Positions 26,061 through 35,401 of a stretch of 64,000 nucleotides of DNA are shown here, piece after piece. The stretch covers positions 21,751 through 85,750 of the forward strand of contig LWDP01000002.1 of NCBI GenBank assembly GCA_002087915.1, written 5' to 3'. The position numbers were made by a program, and so were the translations under genes. The first letter of the stretch is position 1. Every line of letters starts with the position of its first letter. Origin of the DNA: Enterospora canceri (lineage: Eukaryota; Microsporidia; Enterocytozoonidae). The notes under the pieces are model-generated. The model ran no database searches. It saw only the letters and a list, made by a program, of their open reading frames with translations, and was not told the origin of the DNA.

Positions 26061-26164
26061 TTATGGGTTCATTGCACCTGTTTTACCGTGATTGTCTCAT
26101 CCAACACCTTCAACTTCTCTGCCTGAATATTTCAGCTCTTTTAAAAAATGAAAATTCTAGGCCC

Positions 26165-26560
26165 ATGCCAAATCCATCAAATATTTCCAAAGAGACACTC
26201 TTCAATGATCTACCAGAAGAGATCAAGAAGCAGATTATTGAACTAAGGAATGCAAGCCAAGGCAAATTCACATTCCCAATGTCACACCCACTGAAGGCAT
26301 CTTCAAATGCAGCCATTCCAAATTGTAATAAAATGCAAGAGATGTTCGTGGAAATAGTGAGGATGACGAATGAGCTCTCAGACAACACGTCAATTGAAAA
26401 GAACTTCCTTTTGGAAACCAAGGAGTTCAGTAGATTCAGAGATCTGTACAGAAACAACATAAACAACAAGGACGTCCTGAATGAATTCAACAAAACAGTC
26501 GCAATGTTGGAGACGAAATACACCGAGATATCAAGGAGACTGAAGAAGAAAACAATTTGA
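26165..26560 (+). CDS. Small helical protein, possible NUP49/NUP58 coiled-coil remnant
   Basis: The ATG at 26165 directly follows TAGGCCC, so the 60-codon upstream extension of the open frame is rejected. The product is 131 residues: FNDLPEEIKKQIIELRNASQ near the start, then two long helices (MQEMFVEIVRMTNELSD, LNEFNKTVAMLETKYTEISR). The pattern of LP-E-x-I-x-x-x-I followed by paired coiled-coil helices resembles the core of NUP58/NUP49 without FG repeats. This is a shape match only; other short coiled-coil proteins fit equally well. Confidence 0.5.
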   Translation: MPNPSNISKETLFNDLPEEIKKQIIELRNASQGKFTFPMSHPLKASSNAAIPNCNKMQEMFVEIVRMTNELSDNTSIEKNFLLETKEFSRFRDLYRNNINNKDVLNEFNKTVAMLETKYTEISRRLKKKTI

Positions 26561-26620
26561 CTGCCCTAACAATTTATTAATTGCTAGAGCGTGATTGATT
26601 CTCTTACATTGTGGTACAGT

Positions 26621-27370
26621 TCAACTGGAGAACCTGTCGTGTTTCTCCTTTCTGCTTCGAAATGTCGTAGATCCCGATTCAAAGGTGGTACCCCATGGTT
26701 CCAGTGATTTGACTGGCTCTCGCTTTCGCTTAAAGTTGCTTTTGATGTGGCGGATCATTTCAGGCAGTGTCTCAAACTTCGTGTGGGCTGTTTGGACTCT
26801 GCCTCCAAATTTGTTGTCAAATTTGGTTGGTTTCTTGGCTTCTTCTTTCACCACTTCCTTCTTAGGTGTCTCTTCTGCCTTTTTTGCAACTTCCTTCTTG
26901 TTGACCAGGAATGACGTCACGAAGTTCCACATGCTCGAGGACTCCTTCGCCTTGGTCACATTCGCTTTGAGTGACTCCAGTTCCTGCTTCTTCAAGTCCT
27001 CCATTTTTTCAACTTCCTTTTCTACTGACGTCACTTCTTGTACTGGAACAGTAACATGATCCTCCTTCTCTACTGTCTTCGTGTTGGTCTCATTCTCCTT
27101 GTACAGCTCCTGTACGCGTTCCTTTGCTCTGAAATCCTTGATTTTCAGTAATTTGTGCAACTCCTCCTGTGAGAACTTGTCTAATTTGCGTTCAATATGC
27201 GCATCAAATGATATTACGTCTTTCTTCTTGATAGTCATTTCTGCTATTGTCTTGAACGTGAACGTGCCTACTTTGACGTCCTTCAGATACAATTCATCCT
27301 GTGTGTATCCCACCAGCTCCCCCTCTACAACTCCTACGTATTTTGCTCGTAATACGACATTCGTCATCAT
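26621..27370 (-). CDS. Lys/Glu-rich protein with N-terminal beta domain, unknown
   Basis: A 249-residue protein starting at ATGATG after a CCCCA run. The first 60 residues alternate hydrophobic positions like a small beta barrel (VVLRAKYVGVVEGELVGYTQ), which could be an Sm-like fold but lacks the Sm signature. The rest is charged: EK-rich coiled coil, then a basic tail (SNFKRKREPVKSLEPWG). An LSM14/Scd6-like RNA-binding protein was considered and not supported. Function unknown. Confidence 0.55.
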   Translation of the reverse strand: MMTNVVLRAKYVGVVEGELVGYTQDELYLKDVKVGTFTFKTIAEMTIKKKDVISFDAHIERKLDKFSQEELHKLLKIKDFRAKERVQELYKENETNTKTVEKEDHVTVPVQEVTSVEKEVEKMEDLKKQELESLKANVTKAKESSSMWNFVTSFLVNKKEVAKKAEETPKKEVVKEEAKKPTKFDNKFGGRVQTAHTKFETLPEMIRHIKSNFKRKREPVKSLEPWGTTFESGSTTFRSRKEKHDRFSS

Positions 27371-27412
27371 TGGGGCAATTAAAAAATATTTTAAAGAATT
27401 TGTTTACCCGTT

Positions 27413-28279
27413 TTATGTCTTCAAATTGTAAATGAATTCTATCAGTCTCTCTTTGAATGCCTCCTTCTCTTCTGTTTCTCTATATTTCTTCTCAATCTGC
27501 TTGAATAATGCTGTTTCCTCCATTACAAACTGTCCAATATCCAGCATCTGATTTACAATAAACAATTTGAATTCAGAATTCATCATTGATTCAATACCAG
27601 TTGCAAAGTCAGGATGATCAGGTAAATCACTAGAATTGATTTCTTTGGCGTATTTGATGTAGAATAACATGGATTCGAAGTACTTATATGACAAATATGA
27701 GTCATCGTAACATATGAATTGAGGTAGAACTGGTCTGATGTTGTTGGCAACCACGTAACAAGGGAGTGCTTGTATCTGATTAGCGTAACTTAAATTCGTA
27801 TTGGAAATAACCTGTATCATTCTTTGAAGTGCATCATTTGTCAGCTTCAAGTTTGTCTCATTTCCGTAGATATCAGCCAGACAGACTCTTCTTAATACAG
27901 CCAGAATCAGGCCATCGTAAAAGTCGCCTTGTCCCATACAATTTGTTACCAGGTCAAATAGAACAATGTGATTGATGTATTTTGTTTCTCTATTCATCAA
28001 ATAGTAGCAGATACACATGAATTTCAGTTTGTTTTCATCAGTATCCAGCATTCGTATGGATTTGCTGACCTTTTGCAACTTTAATTCAAGTGCCTGATTT
28101 GGTATTCTGTTTGGTGAGGCGGAAAACACAATGAGCTTAGACCAGTCATCTACAGTCTCATAGACAATATTGCTATGTTTAAGAGCGTTGATCAGTTGTG
28201 CGTGCAATAAGTGAAATACTAATGGCTGGTCATATGCCTTTTTTAGGAGCAGAATGATTTTCTTTACTTTTGGTGTCAT
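27413..28279 (-). CDS. Helical protein of unknown function
   Basis: A 288-residue helical protein. The ATG at 28279 is preferred because GCCCAGT precedes it; an ATG three codons earlier is also possible. There is no transmembrane segment and no metal or nucleotide motif. Regular leucine-rich helices (VKKIILLLKKAYDQPLVFHLL, KLKFMCICYYLMN) suggest a scaffold or solenoid. Its start lies 20 bp from the end of the condensin gene on the same strand. Unknown. Confidence 0.6.
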   Translation of the reverse strand: MTPKVKKIILLLKKAYDQPLVFHLLHAQLINALKHSNIVYETVDDWSKLIVFSASPNRIPNQALELKLQKVSKSIRMLDTDENKLKFMCICYYLMNRETKYINHIVLFDLVTNCMGQGDFYDGLILAVLRRVCLADIYGNETNLKLTNDALQRMIQVISNTNLSYANQIQALPCYVVANNIRPVLPQFICYDDSYLSYKYFESMLFYIKYAKEINSSDLPDHPDFATGIESMMNSEFKLFIVNQMLDIGQFVMEETALFKQIEKKYRETEEKEAFKERLIEFIYNLKT

Positions 28280-28299
28280 ACTGGGCATAAAATATCAAG

Positions 28300-30366
28300 T
28301 TATTCAAATATCTCCAATATCCTGCTGTATATCTCTTTAAACTGTTCCTGTGCATCTTTTTGGAGTATTTCGAGCAAGTCTCGCATTCTTGTTTGAATCA
28401 TCTTAACCTGGTCTTCAGGCCATGTTTTCCTAACATTAATCATACTCAGTGATTTGAATAAATACTTGTAGCACTCTATACTCTCATTATTGGTGATCAT
28501 GTACTCCACAATGCTGTAATAAAACTCACAATAGAGCATATCAGCATCCTTTTCTACATTATTTGCAAACCAGAACAAAACCTGTTCTATGAATGCCGTA
28601 CTATTGAGCAGTGCGTCTGTGTCTAAGAATGTGCATGCAAATGACTTCAACTTCTCCGTATTATTCCTGAAATACTCAAATGCAAAGCAGTTCAGAAATG
28701 TTTCAATTTCATCATTTTTGATTGTATAAATCGCATTCACCAGAATTCCAAGGTATTGATCCAACAATTCATCTTTTTCTATCTTCCCACATAGAATTAG
28801 CTTAGATGTGTACACCATCATCATTCCATCCCTCTCATTCATTTTATCAGTCACTATACTCTCAATTTCCTGAAAATCAATAATGCCCTTCAATACCAAA
28901 TCAATCAATCCATCATATTCTCCATTATGCAATGACATCTCTTTATATGCTTCTACAACTTCCCTATTCACTATATTTCCATAGAATAAATAATTGAACA
29001 GAATTCCTTTTGATTTTTCCACGTCTTTTCTAGCAATTTCCTTAAGAATCGCCTTTGTAAAGCATTTTGATAGATTTCTTCCTTTTTTGAGTATTTTCTC
29101 ACTGACTGTAATCAGGAACTCTGTTTCTCTTGTTCTCTGGATCAGTGCACCAAATATCAGTTCCTTTTCGTTGTAACAGACTCTGTCAATCAGTACAACA
29201 CACTCTTCAATCAACAAATCACTCCCTATCTTATCCAAGTTATTGAAGAATTTCTTGACAATCGAAATTATCAGGTTCCTTAGACTGTCTTCAAAGATGT
29301 CGTAGAATTCTAGAAACTTAAACAGCTTCTGAACCACAATCAATTCGTTCTCTATTCCATCTGTTGACTCATTTAGCAGCACCTTTGCTTTCTCATAAAA
29401 CACATTCAGAAATTCGTACAAATCCATGAGATTCAATGCATCTCTTCCTTCTGTTTCCTCTATGAATTTGTAGAATATGTACAGGAAACTCACATATTTC
29501 TTGTCAAACTTATCCAAGACGAATTCTCTTTCATCCATTCGCATCAGATACATCTTCACCACCTCCTCAAACTCCTTCTCTTCGCAATAAAAATAATCAA
29601 TGAACTCAAACATCGTCATTTCAGTCATAAATGCCAGAAAATGCTTCTGTGCATCGAATTCTTTCTCAACGAATGCTCGTTTCAACAGAAATATCCTCTT
29701 TCTTAGTTCCATCTCCTTCAGGTTGAATTTGTGATAGTGTTTCGTCCAGAAGTGCTCCCTGATTTTTCTATCTGTGTCAATTGCTCTTTCCAGTATCGCA
29801 TTCTGTGTGAGCTCATTCAACTCAATATTCTCGAATACCAATCTACGCAAATCCTTACTGGTATCGTATCTCATCACATCCTTAAGCAGATCTGGTACAT
29901 CCGTATTCTCTTGAATCTGCCTAGCCTGATATTTCAAACAAATCTTGATTGCCTCTCTTCGAACACTCTTCTCCTTATCAAAGAGTCTCTCGCATATCTT
30001 ATCCATCAATTCGATATCTAACAACTCATCAGGATTATTCTCTACAATGATATTGATAATTTTCAAGGAGTGTCTTCTGGCATTAACACTCTTTGATGAA
30101 ATGAACTGGTATAAATAGTTGATGTCAGAAAAGAGTGATTCAGCACCTTCTTCGTAGTAGATTCGCTGAAATAACTTCGTAATAAAGAGTGTTACCTTGG
30201 GCGGGAAAGTTGCTTTTTTATAGGCAAGTAGCTTGTTGAATATCTTCCATAGCACTGTATCATCTTTATAATGTTCAAATACGAAGGTTAAGCTGCTTTT
30301 AAACTCTGCCACAGTACAGTTCTGTATTTTGTTGAATAATTCTACAAATTCAGATAGGTTTGTCAT
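28300..30366 (-). CDS. YCG1: Condensin HEAT-repeat subunit YCG1/CAP-G
   Basis: A 688-residue HEAT-repeat protein. CAP-G features are visible: RLFDKEKSVRREAIKICLKYQ (the L.D...VR..A...L.. repeat), DLLKDVMRYDTSKDLRRLVFENIEL (the L..D.S.DVRR.VL.NI repeat), and then RAIDTDRKIREHFWTKHYHK with the following RKRIFLLKRAFVEKE, which corresponds to the conserved R..LL..GL.D block. Condensin compacts mitotic chromosomes, and YCG1 with BRN1 forms the DNA-gripping groove. Yeast Ycg1 is 1035 residues, so this version is reduced by a third. It shares a 21-bp divergent spacer with the coiled-coil gene at 30388. Confidence 0.78.
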   Translation of the reverse strand: MTNLSEFVELFNKIQNCTVAEFKSSLTFVFEHYKDDTVLWKIFNKLLAYKKATFPPKVTLFITKLFQRIYYEEGAESLFSDINYLYQFISSKSVNARRHSLKIINIIVENNPDELLDIELMDKICERLFDKEKSVRREAIKICLKYQARQIQENTDVPDLLKDVMRYDTSKDLRRLVFENIELNELTQNAILERAIDTDRKIREHFWTKHYHKFNLKEMELRKRIFLLKRAFVEKEFDAQKHFLAFMTEMTMFEFIDYFYCEEKEFEEVVKMYLMRMDEREFVLDKFDKKYVSFLYIFYKFIEETEGRDALNLMDLYEFLNVFYEKAKVLLNESTDGIENELIVVQKLFKFLEFYDIFEDSLRNLIISIVKKFFNNLDKIGSDLLIEECVVLIDRVCYNEKELIFGALIQRTRETEFLITVSEKILKKGRNLSKCFTKAILKEIARKDVEKSKGILFNYLFYGNIVNREVVEAYKEMSLHNGEYDGLIDLVLKGIIDFQEIESIVTDKMNERDGMMMVYTSKLILCGKIEKDELLDQYLGILVNAIYTIKNDEIETFLNCFAFEYFRNNTEKLKSFACTFLDTDALLNSTAFIEQVLFWFANNVEKDADMLYCEFYYSIVEYMITNNESIECYKYLFKSLSMINVRKTWPEDQVKMIQTRMRDLLEILQKDAQEQFKEIYSRILEIFE

Positions 30367-30387
30367 TCAGGGTAAAAGAACCCCAAA

Positions 30388-32088
30388 ATGAGAAAGATCC
30401 GAGTTAGAATGTACACGATAAGACAAGGATTAAAGAGAGTGGAGCATAGGGAAAGATGCAATGAGAATGTGAAGAATTGTAAGGAGAAAGAGGATGAGTT
30501 ACCATATGATAAGATATTTGACAGGAATGATGGAGATGTTATGCATGTAAATGAGCATGAAAACACTATCAAAAATGAACCAATTTCATTCGCATTTGAG
30601 GAAGAAACAAAACAAGAAGAAAGAAATTTGCCTGAAGAAAACACAGGGGTTGATGAGACCATTAAAAGTGTTGATTTGGAAAAAGAAGATGATGCTGTAC
30701 TAGAACACAAAGAATTGATTGTTAATGAATCAGTGATAAAGCAGCCTGAGACAATTCAGGTACCAAATGAGAGTGTTGTAGAGGAAGAGAGCATCAAGAG
30801 ATTGAAAGTGTATGAAGTTGATCAAATCGTAGATTCATTTGTGCTTGACAAAGTGGATGATGAGAATGACGTGGTAGATGAAGAGTTGAAACTCAAAAAT
30901 GAGATCAATAAAAATCAGGCACTGACTAATAAGTTGGAACACATAAAAGATGTTATTACTGAAGCAAAGCACAATTTAGGAGATCTAAGCCTGGTCAAAC
31001 TCAATAGCAGTATAAATCTACTCTATGAGAAATACTTGGCTGAAATTGATAAACAAGAGAAGAAGCAAGCAGACTTCACCAAGCAACACGAACTGATACA
31101 AAAAGTCCATACAGAAGAACTAGAAAGAATAAACAACGAGAATACTACAAAAATCAATGAGATTGAAAGGAATCACCAGATCAATAATGAAGCAATCTGC
31201 GATGAATTCAAAAGGAAGGAAGAGATAAGTAGAAAAGAGGCTGAATCACTACAAACTGAAGTCAAAAAGACGTATGAAGAGTTGTTACTGACCAAAGAAG
31301 CGATGAAGACAAAAGACAGAGAAATCAGTGAAATACAAAATGACCTGGATGAAAAGAAGGGTGATATTGAAGATCTCAAGCTGGAAATACACGATTTAAC
31401 AAAGCAAAATGCCATTAACTGTGACAACCTTGATTTCATCAAAAGTGAAAATGACAGTCTCAAGAAGAAAGCTCAACACGCAATGAACCTGAAGAAGGAA
31501 GCAAAGAGCAGTTTGAGAGCACTGCGTGAGAAGGTCGAGGATGTTGACATAGGGGAATTCAAGATGGCACTGTTGAGAATCCAAGAGGACGATTCAAGGC
31601 AGATAAAACAACTAAGACAAGAAAACGGTGATTTACAAATCAAGGTCAAACAAATGACTAGTGAATGGTCCAAGGCATCTGAATCATTTGGTATCAAAAT
31701 CAAACAGCTTGATGAACAAAACAAGGAGAACAATCTAAGCCTGGAAAAGAGAACGAATGAGTTGGAGCAAGAAGTGGTGAAACTACAGGAGGAAAACACG
31801 TCTCTAAGAATAGCCAATAACAACCTGAACAACGCAAAGAACGAGTTGAAAGAGGAATTCAACATCAAAATGGAGTATGTGACTGAGTTGGATTCAGCAA
31901 TGGTTGAGTTACAAAAGAGTAACAAATATTATCAGGAGCAGCTGATCAAATCAGACAAACTGATACAGGAACTGAAGAGCAACAAAATCAGCATTGACTT
32001 CTCAACTGAACTGGAAAAGATCAAAAGAAAACACAGCAAGGAAATTGCATTGCTCAAGTTGCAGATTGAAGAGAATGAGAACAATTGA
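30388..32088 (+). CDS. Large coiled-coil protein of unknown function
   Basis: A 566-residue protein that starts after ACCCCAAA. The first 170 residues are acidic and low in structure. From about 175 to the end it is a nearly continuous parallel coiled coil with heptads (LEIHDLTKQNAINCDNLDFI, KLQEENTSLRIANNNLNNAK). No transmembrane helix, GRIP or motor domain is visible. Candidates by architecture are a spindle-pole, golgin-type or kinetochore component, but no motif decides. Confidence 0.65.
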   Translation: MRKIRVRMYTIRQGLKRVEHRERCNENVKNCKEKEDELPYDKIFDRNDGDVMHVNEHENTIKNEPISFAFEEETKQEERNLPEENTGVDETIKSVDLEKEDDAVLEHKELIVNESVIKQPETIQVPNESVVEEESIKRLKVYEVDQIVDSFVLDKVDDENDVVDEELKLKNEINKNQALTNKLEHIKDVITEAKHNLGDLSLVKLNSSINLLYEKYLAEIDKQEKKQADFTKQHELIQKVHTEELERINNENTTKINEIERNHQINNEAICDEFKRKEEISRKEAESLQTEVKKTYEELLLTKEAMKTKDREISEIQNDLDEKKGDIEDLKLEIHDLTKQNAINCDNLDFIKSENDSLKKKAQHAMNLKKEAKSSLRALREKVEDVDIGEFKMALLRIQEDDSRQIKQLRQENGDLQIKVKQMTSEWSKASESFGIKIKQLDEQNKENNLSLEKRTNELEQEVVKLQEENTSLRIANNNLNNAKNELKEEFNIKMEYVTELDSAMVELQKSNKYYQEQLIKSDKLIQELKSNKISIDFSTELEKIKRKHSKEIALLKLQIEENENN

Positions 32089-32107
32089 ATGAATTTGGTA
32101 CACCAAT

Positions 32108-32482
32108 TTATTTCTTGCCTTTCTTTTTTGACTTCTTCTTCGCTATTAGTCCCATGGTGTTCTTCACACTGCTACTTGATGCATTCTGCTTCTCTCTATG
32201 CTCCTTCATCTTCTCAGCCACACCAGCAACCAACTCCATTCTGCCTGTGCTTCTTTTTATTGTAAATCGCCCTGGATTCAGTACATCTCGTGGATGCTTC
32301 TTATTTGGCTCAAATGTGTATTCTGCCTTGCATGCTTCTAATGCCCTCCTGATCTCCTGCGTCTTAATGCTCTCTAAACAATGCCTCTTGTTGTACTTCC
32401 TGCCTTCTGTCTTTGATTTATTTAGCTCGAAATAGACTGGATAAAGCATGAAATAGTTCTCTTTGAGCATTTCTATTCCCAT
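32108..32482 (-). CDS. SEC65: Signal recognition particle subunit SRP19/SEC65
   Basis: A 124-residue RNA-binding protein. YPVYFELNKSKTEGRKYNKR is the SRP19 N-terminal strand-loop (family YPVYID...T..EGRR.P). EIRRALEACKAEYTFEPNKKHPRD contains the diagnostic E..K.HPRD motif, and the tail is lysine-rich (KKKSKKKGKK). SRP19 binds the tips of SRP RNA helices 6 and 8 and lets SRP54 join, enabling co-translational targeting to the ER. It is near the family's core length (144 in human), much shorter than yeast Sec65. Confidence 0.9.
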   Translation of the reverse strand: MGIEMLKENYFMLYPVYFELNKSKTEGRKYNKRHCLESIKTQEIRRALEACKAEYTFEPNKKHPRDVLNPGRFTIKRSTGRMELVAGVAEKMKEHREKQNASSSSVKNTMGLIAKKKSKKKGKK

Positions 32483-32530
32483 TTTATTATTAGGGTAAAT
32501 AAATAGAATACCTGTTGGATACGATGGAAT

Positions 32531-33073
32531 TTAGTTGAAAATGTCAGTGTCAATTGGAACATACTTAGCACTGGTGTTTGGGATCTTCTTGAAGATTGGG
32601 AACTTCACTCCTTCTGCTGAATAAGTCAGACACTTTGCCTTGGTTGCTTCTTCCGCCTTAAACTCCTCAACTGTTGAGATGTAAATATCCTCATGTCTCA
32701 CCTTGTGCCTTGATCCAAACTCCTGAAACATCGTGGAGACAGCACATGCCTTATTGACGTGCCTAATCTCCTTGTATGCATTCTGGAATCCAGTTCGTGT
32801 CCTATAGACAAATGTAATGCGATAGTTCTTGACTACGAAGTCACTTGCTTGCTTCACCTCTATGCATCTCAATACCACTGCATCTCTTCTCTTGATTTTG
32901 TACTGTTTGTTCAGCTGCTTGAAGTAGAGTGACTTGGCCACCACTGGGTTACTGGCAAAGAGAGTCGACTCAAAGACAGTTGGAACTGGCTCCTCCTTCG
33001 ATTGGATCTTTGAGCCACTGATTCTGTATTCCTTGACATTGATATTGAAGTAGTCGATCTTACTGAATTTCAT
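32531..33073 (-). CDS. RPL20: 60S ribosomal protein eL20 (L18a)
   Basis: A 180-residue ribosomal protein, close to the usual 172-176. Family landmarks in order: EYRISG near residue 16, FASNPVVAKSLYFKQLNKQYKIK (the FA.N...AKSRFWYF..L...K region), VKNYRITFVYRTRTGFQNAYKEIRHVN and MFQEFGSRHKVRHEDIYI (the DMG.RHR.R...I.I region). Its start is directly preceded by AAATTTTACCCT (33074-33085), the strongest form of the start signal in the window. That form is shared with eS4 and uL4, consistent with high expression. No intron is visible. Confidence 0.93.
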   Translation of the reverse strand: MKFSKIDYFNINVKEYRISGSKIQSKEEPVPTVFESTLFASNPVVAKSLYFKQLNKQYKIKRRDAVVLRCIEVKQASDFVVKNYRITFVYRTRTGFQNAYKEIRHVNKACAVSTMFQEFGSRHKVRHEDIYISTVEEFKAEEATKAKCLTYSAEGVKFPIFKKIPNTSAKYVPIDTDIFN

Positions 33074-33085
33074 AGGGTAAAATTT
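33074..33085 (-). promoter_or_regulatory. AAATTTTACCCT start-proximal element of eL20
   Basis: Read on the minus strand this is AAATTTTACCCT immediately before the ATG. Nearly the same string precedes eS4 (58500-58511) and uL4 (52498-52510). An AAATTT element combined with a CCC run near the start is known in microsporidian genes, especially ribosomal ones. It probably sets the transcription start, giving nearly leaderless mRNAs. Confidence 0.6.
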
Positions 33086-33093
33086 GTGAAAAT

Positions 33094-33600
33094 TTACTTG
33101 TTGAGTGTGAAGGAGTTCTTGACGCTCTTAGCTGCCTTGTTGAGCATCGAGGCAAGTCCCTTGTTGACTTTGATTCCACCAATGCTCTCAAATGTGCGTT
33201 TAGGAAGTTTTTTGTGTAACACATCCAGGTTATCCTCAAGAATGATTCCGTTGAAGACGAATTCGTTGAACAGGAAGATTATCATGTCGTATTTGGTTTC
33301 AACTCGCTCAACAGTCCAACCATTCTTCATTATTTTGTCTAATTCAGCAACCAGCGTGTTGAATGAATCCTTAACAAATATTTCATTGCTTTCCTTGTTT
33401 GCTAGCAGAATAACATGAATGTTCAATGGGCCATTTGTTTGTTTAGTTTCACAGAAGAGCACCTGATCATTCACAAGGGCCACACTGTCGTACACGTGTT
33501 TGAATAACTCATTTCTATCAACATTTCCGAAGTTTAGGTCGTAGAATACACGTTTTGATGAGTCAAGAATTCCAAGATACGAAACATCCTTGAGATCCAT
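33094..33600 (-). CDS. RET3: Coatomer zeta subunit
   Basis: A 168-residue longin-like protein of the COPI coat. LGILDSSKRVFYDLNFGN is the VILD..GKR...KYY start of zeta-COP, and DQVLFCETKQTNGPLNIHVILLAN corresponds to the central strands. KDSFNTLVAELDKIM and the ERVETKYDMIIFLFNEFVFNGIILEDN segment match the block L..L...........L....D...L.VDEI.D.GVILE. Zeta-COP pairs with gamma-COP for Golgi-to-ER retrograde traffic. The ATG follows CAACCC directly. The basic C-terminal tail (NKAAKSVKNSF) is longer than usual. Confidence 0.83.
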   Translation of the reverse strand: MDLKDVSYLGILDSSKRVFYDLNFGNVDRNELFKHVYDSVALVNDQVLFCETKQTNGPLNIHVILLANKESNEIFVKDSFNTLVAELDKIMKNGWTVERVETKYDMIIFLFNEFVFNGIILEDNLDVLHKKLPKRTFESIGGIKVNKGLASMLNKAAKSVKNSFTLNK

Positions 33601-33621
33601 GGGTTGAATTTACGAAATATT

Positions 33622-34557
33622 TTATTTGGAATCAGGCAAGTCATCTACTTCAATTCGCTTGTTGTTTGTTACTTTGTACAGTCTAAATATATTCTTCTCG
33701 TCTATGATTCCATTGTAAAGCATGCTGTTGTACTCGCCAGTGAAATTCTTAAAATGCCCCTGTGTATTCTTAAGCTTATTGAATGTCTCATGCGATTTAA
33801 CCTTATTGTCATAGAATACCACAAACTCAACAATCTTCCTTATAAGAGATTGTTTGAGATCACAGAATGTCTGATAGAGAACACTATCAGCAGCTGTGCT
33901 ATTCGTATTCACAGAAACAAGTTGCCAGTACGAATTCCCTATGTCTCCTGCCATTTTTATTACGAATTCGATATTCTTCGACTTCAGAAACAATCTTCCG
34001 CCCAATACCTCTGCTTTGATGTGTTCTCTGTTTATATTCTCATTCAACAGCTCTATCTTCATGTATCTCTCTATTTCAGCCGTAGTTGAACTTATTTCTT
34101 CATTTTGTTCATTCAGATTTATGCTATTTTTTAAGGTGACTTGTAGTGCTTTGGTGATGTCTGATTCTGGCATGAATCCCGTCTTCATATTCTGGTAAAT
34201 TACACTAAGATAGTCAGCCATTCCAATAATGTTCTTGTGATAGTTGAAATATTCTAGCTTTATTTTTGTAAATAACTTGATTTCCCTGTAATAGACCAGA
34301 GACTTGCATATCAAATAGAATCTACTCAGGTCATTGATCTTCTTATCACACAATTCAATGAACTTGGCTCTATTTGTATACTCCTGTACTGCGTGATACT
34401 CCCCAAACACACCCATTTCATTGAAGAATGCATTGAAATATCTCACAATAAAGTCATTTACTGACTCCATATTCTGTAGGTAGTTTGGATCCTGAACTCT
34501 CAGGCGTATTTTAAATCTGAATTTCCCCTGTGCAATTTGTTCAAAAATTTTCAGCAT
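33622..34557 (-). CDS. MED14/RGR1-like Mediator subunit (tentative)
   Basis: A 311-residue protein, much shorter than yeast Rgr1 (1082). The supporting region is residues 180-225: EHIKAEVLGGRLFLKSKNIEFVIKMAGDIGNSYWQLVSVN, which parallels the MED14 block in which a nucleus of GRV.F.V..EFE..LTL.GD precedes W.LL.I.F. The helical N-terminal half could be the MED14 RWD-linked bundle (FIELCDKKINDLSRFYLICK). MED14 is the backbone of Mediator. Only the N-terminal domain would be kept. The start ATG follows GCCCTGGAA. Confidence 0.5.
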   Translation of the reverse strand: MLKIFEQIAQGKFRFKIRLRVQDPNYLQNMESVNDFIVRYFNAFFNEMGVFGEYHAVQEYTNRAKFIELCDKKINDLSRFYLICKSLVYYREIKLFTKIKLEYFNYHKNIIGMADYLSVIYQNMKTGFMPESDITKALQVTLKNSINLNEQNEEISSTTAEIERYMKIELLNENINREHIKAEVLGGRLFLKSKNIEFVIKMAGDIGNSYWQLVSVNTNSTAADSVLYQTFCDLKQSLIRKIVEFVVFYDNKVKSHETFNKLKNTQGHFKNFTGEYNSMLYNGIIDEKNIFRLYKVTNNKRIEVDDLPDSK

Positions 34558-34595
34558 TTCCAGGGCACTTTCTACAAATCAGTTGAAACTGCCAT

Positions 34596-35099
34596 TTAAT
34601 ACCCGTCCTTCTTGAATGAGCTAATTGACTTCCATGGATTGTATTTGTATAGTTTCTGGTGTTGGTTCAGCTTGTAGATCGTAGCCATAACCATCATGAT
34701 GAAATATATTACCAGAAGTGGTACAAACACCGGTATATCCAGGAAGTTGAAGAAGGTGAGAATGAAGGAGACTGAGACAACCTTCATGTAGAAGAGCCAG
34801 AAGTCGTACTCAGGCAGGTTTCGAACAAATGGCCCGTCAAATGATCGCTGCTCTTCCTGGATTTGCTCCTCCGTCAGTGTCTCAAATGGATCTGTTGCAT
34901 TCTTCATCTTTGGTGTTGCGAAGAATATGAATCCTTGTACCAAATATATCCCAACCGCATACGTAATTATATAGTGTGAGTTCTTAACCAATACACGTAG
35001 AATATAGAGACCAAGTACCACTCCAAACACAGTCCACCTACCTCGTACCTCATGTGCGTACTTATCCTTAATTATTTGGTTCAAGTTTGCCAGTGACAT
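34596..35099 (-). CDS. RER1: RER1 ER-retrieval receptor
   Basis: A 167-residue four-helix Golgi membrane protein. Family features: R21/W22 start of helix 1, YAVGIYLVQGFIFFATP, the acidic linker followed by FVRNLPEYDFWLFYMKV (the FIRRLPEFKFW motif) and FLDIPVFVPLLVIYFIMM (the F..DVPVFWPILL.Y motif). It closes with YNPW. Rer1 recycles ER membrane proteins by binding their transmembrane segments and using COPI. Length is slightly under the usual 188-196. The ATG follows TAACCCCC directly. Confidence 0.92.
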   Translation of the reverse strand: MSLANLNQIIKDKYAHEVRGRWTVFGVVLGLYILRVLVKNSHYIITYAVGIYLVQGFIFFATPKMKNATDPFETLTEEQIQEEQRSFDGPFVRNLPEYDFWLFYMKVVSVSFILTFFNFLDIPVFVPLLVIYFIMMVMATIYKLNQHQKLYKYNPWKSISSFKKDGY

Positions 35100-35401
35100 G
35101 GGGGTTACAAATGCATAAATTTACATGAAACAAATTCCATGCAAAACAAGCTTAAATTCCTGTAGAATGTGACTCATTTGCATAAAATTGGAGTAAAATG
35201 GATCCAGCATTTCATTGCTCGTTTTACAAGGGTGAAATATCCAATGACAGCCAATCACGTGTTGATTGAATTTGATGTCACATTCTTGCTTATCACTGTA
35301 TGAATTACATTGTACTGACCAAATATGCTGTTCACTCACTTCTTTCTCCAGAAATCACCAACTATTTTGTTGTATTTAAAAAGTGATATTTTTGAGCCCT
35401 A
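35100..35401. other. Divergent intergenic region, about 300 bp
   Basis: It separates the starts of RER1 (minus) and the first amino-acid permease (plus), so it should hold both promoters. Near RER1 there is GTAACCCCC; near the permease there is GAGCCCTA before the ATG at 35402. A 72-codon minus-strand frame (35121-35339) covers most of it but has no CCC signal or recognisable content, so I do not call a gene. Confidence 0.5.

Noticed and set aside
35121..35339. 72-codon minus-strand frame in the RER1/permease spacer.
   Set aside because: No start signal, no hydrophobic or domain pattern, and it covers the region needed for two promoters.
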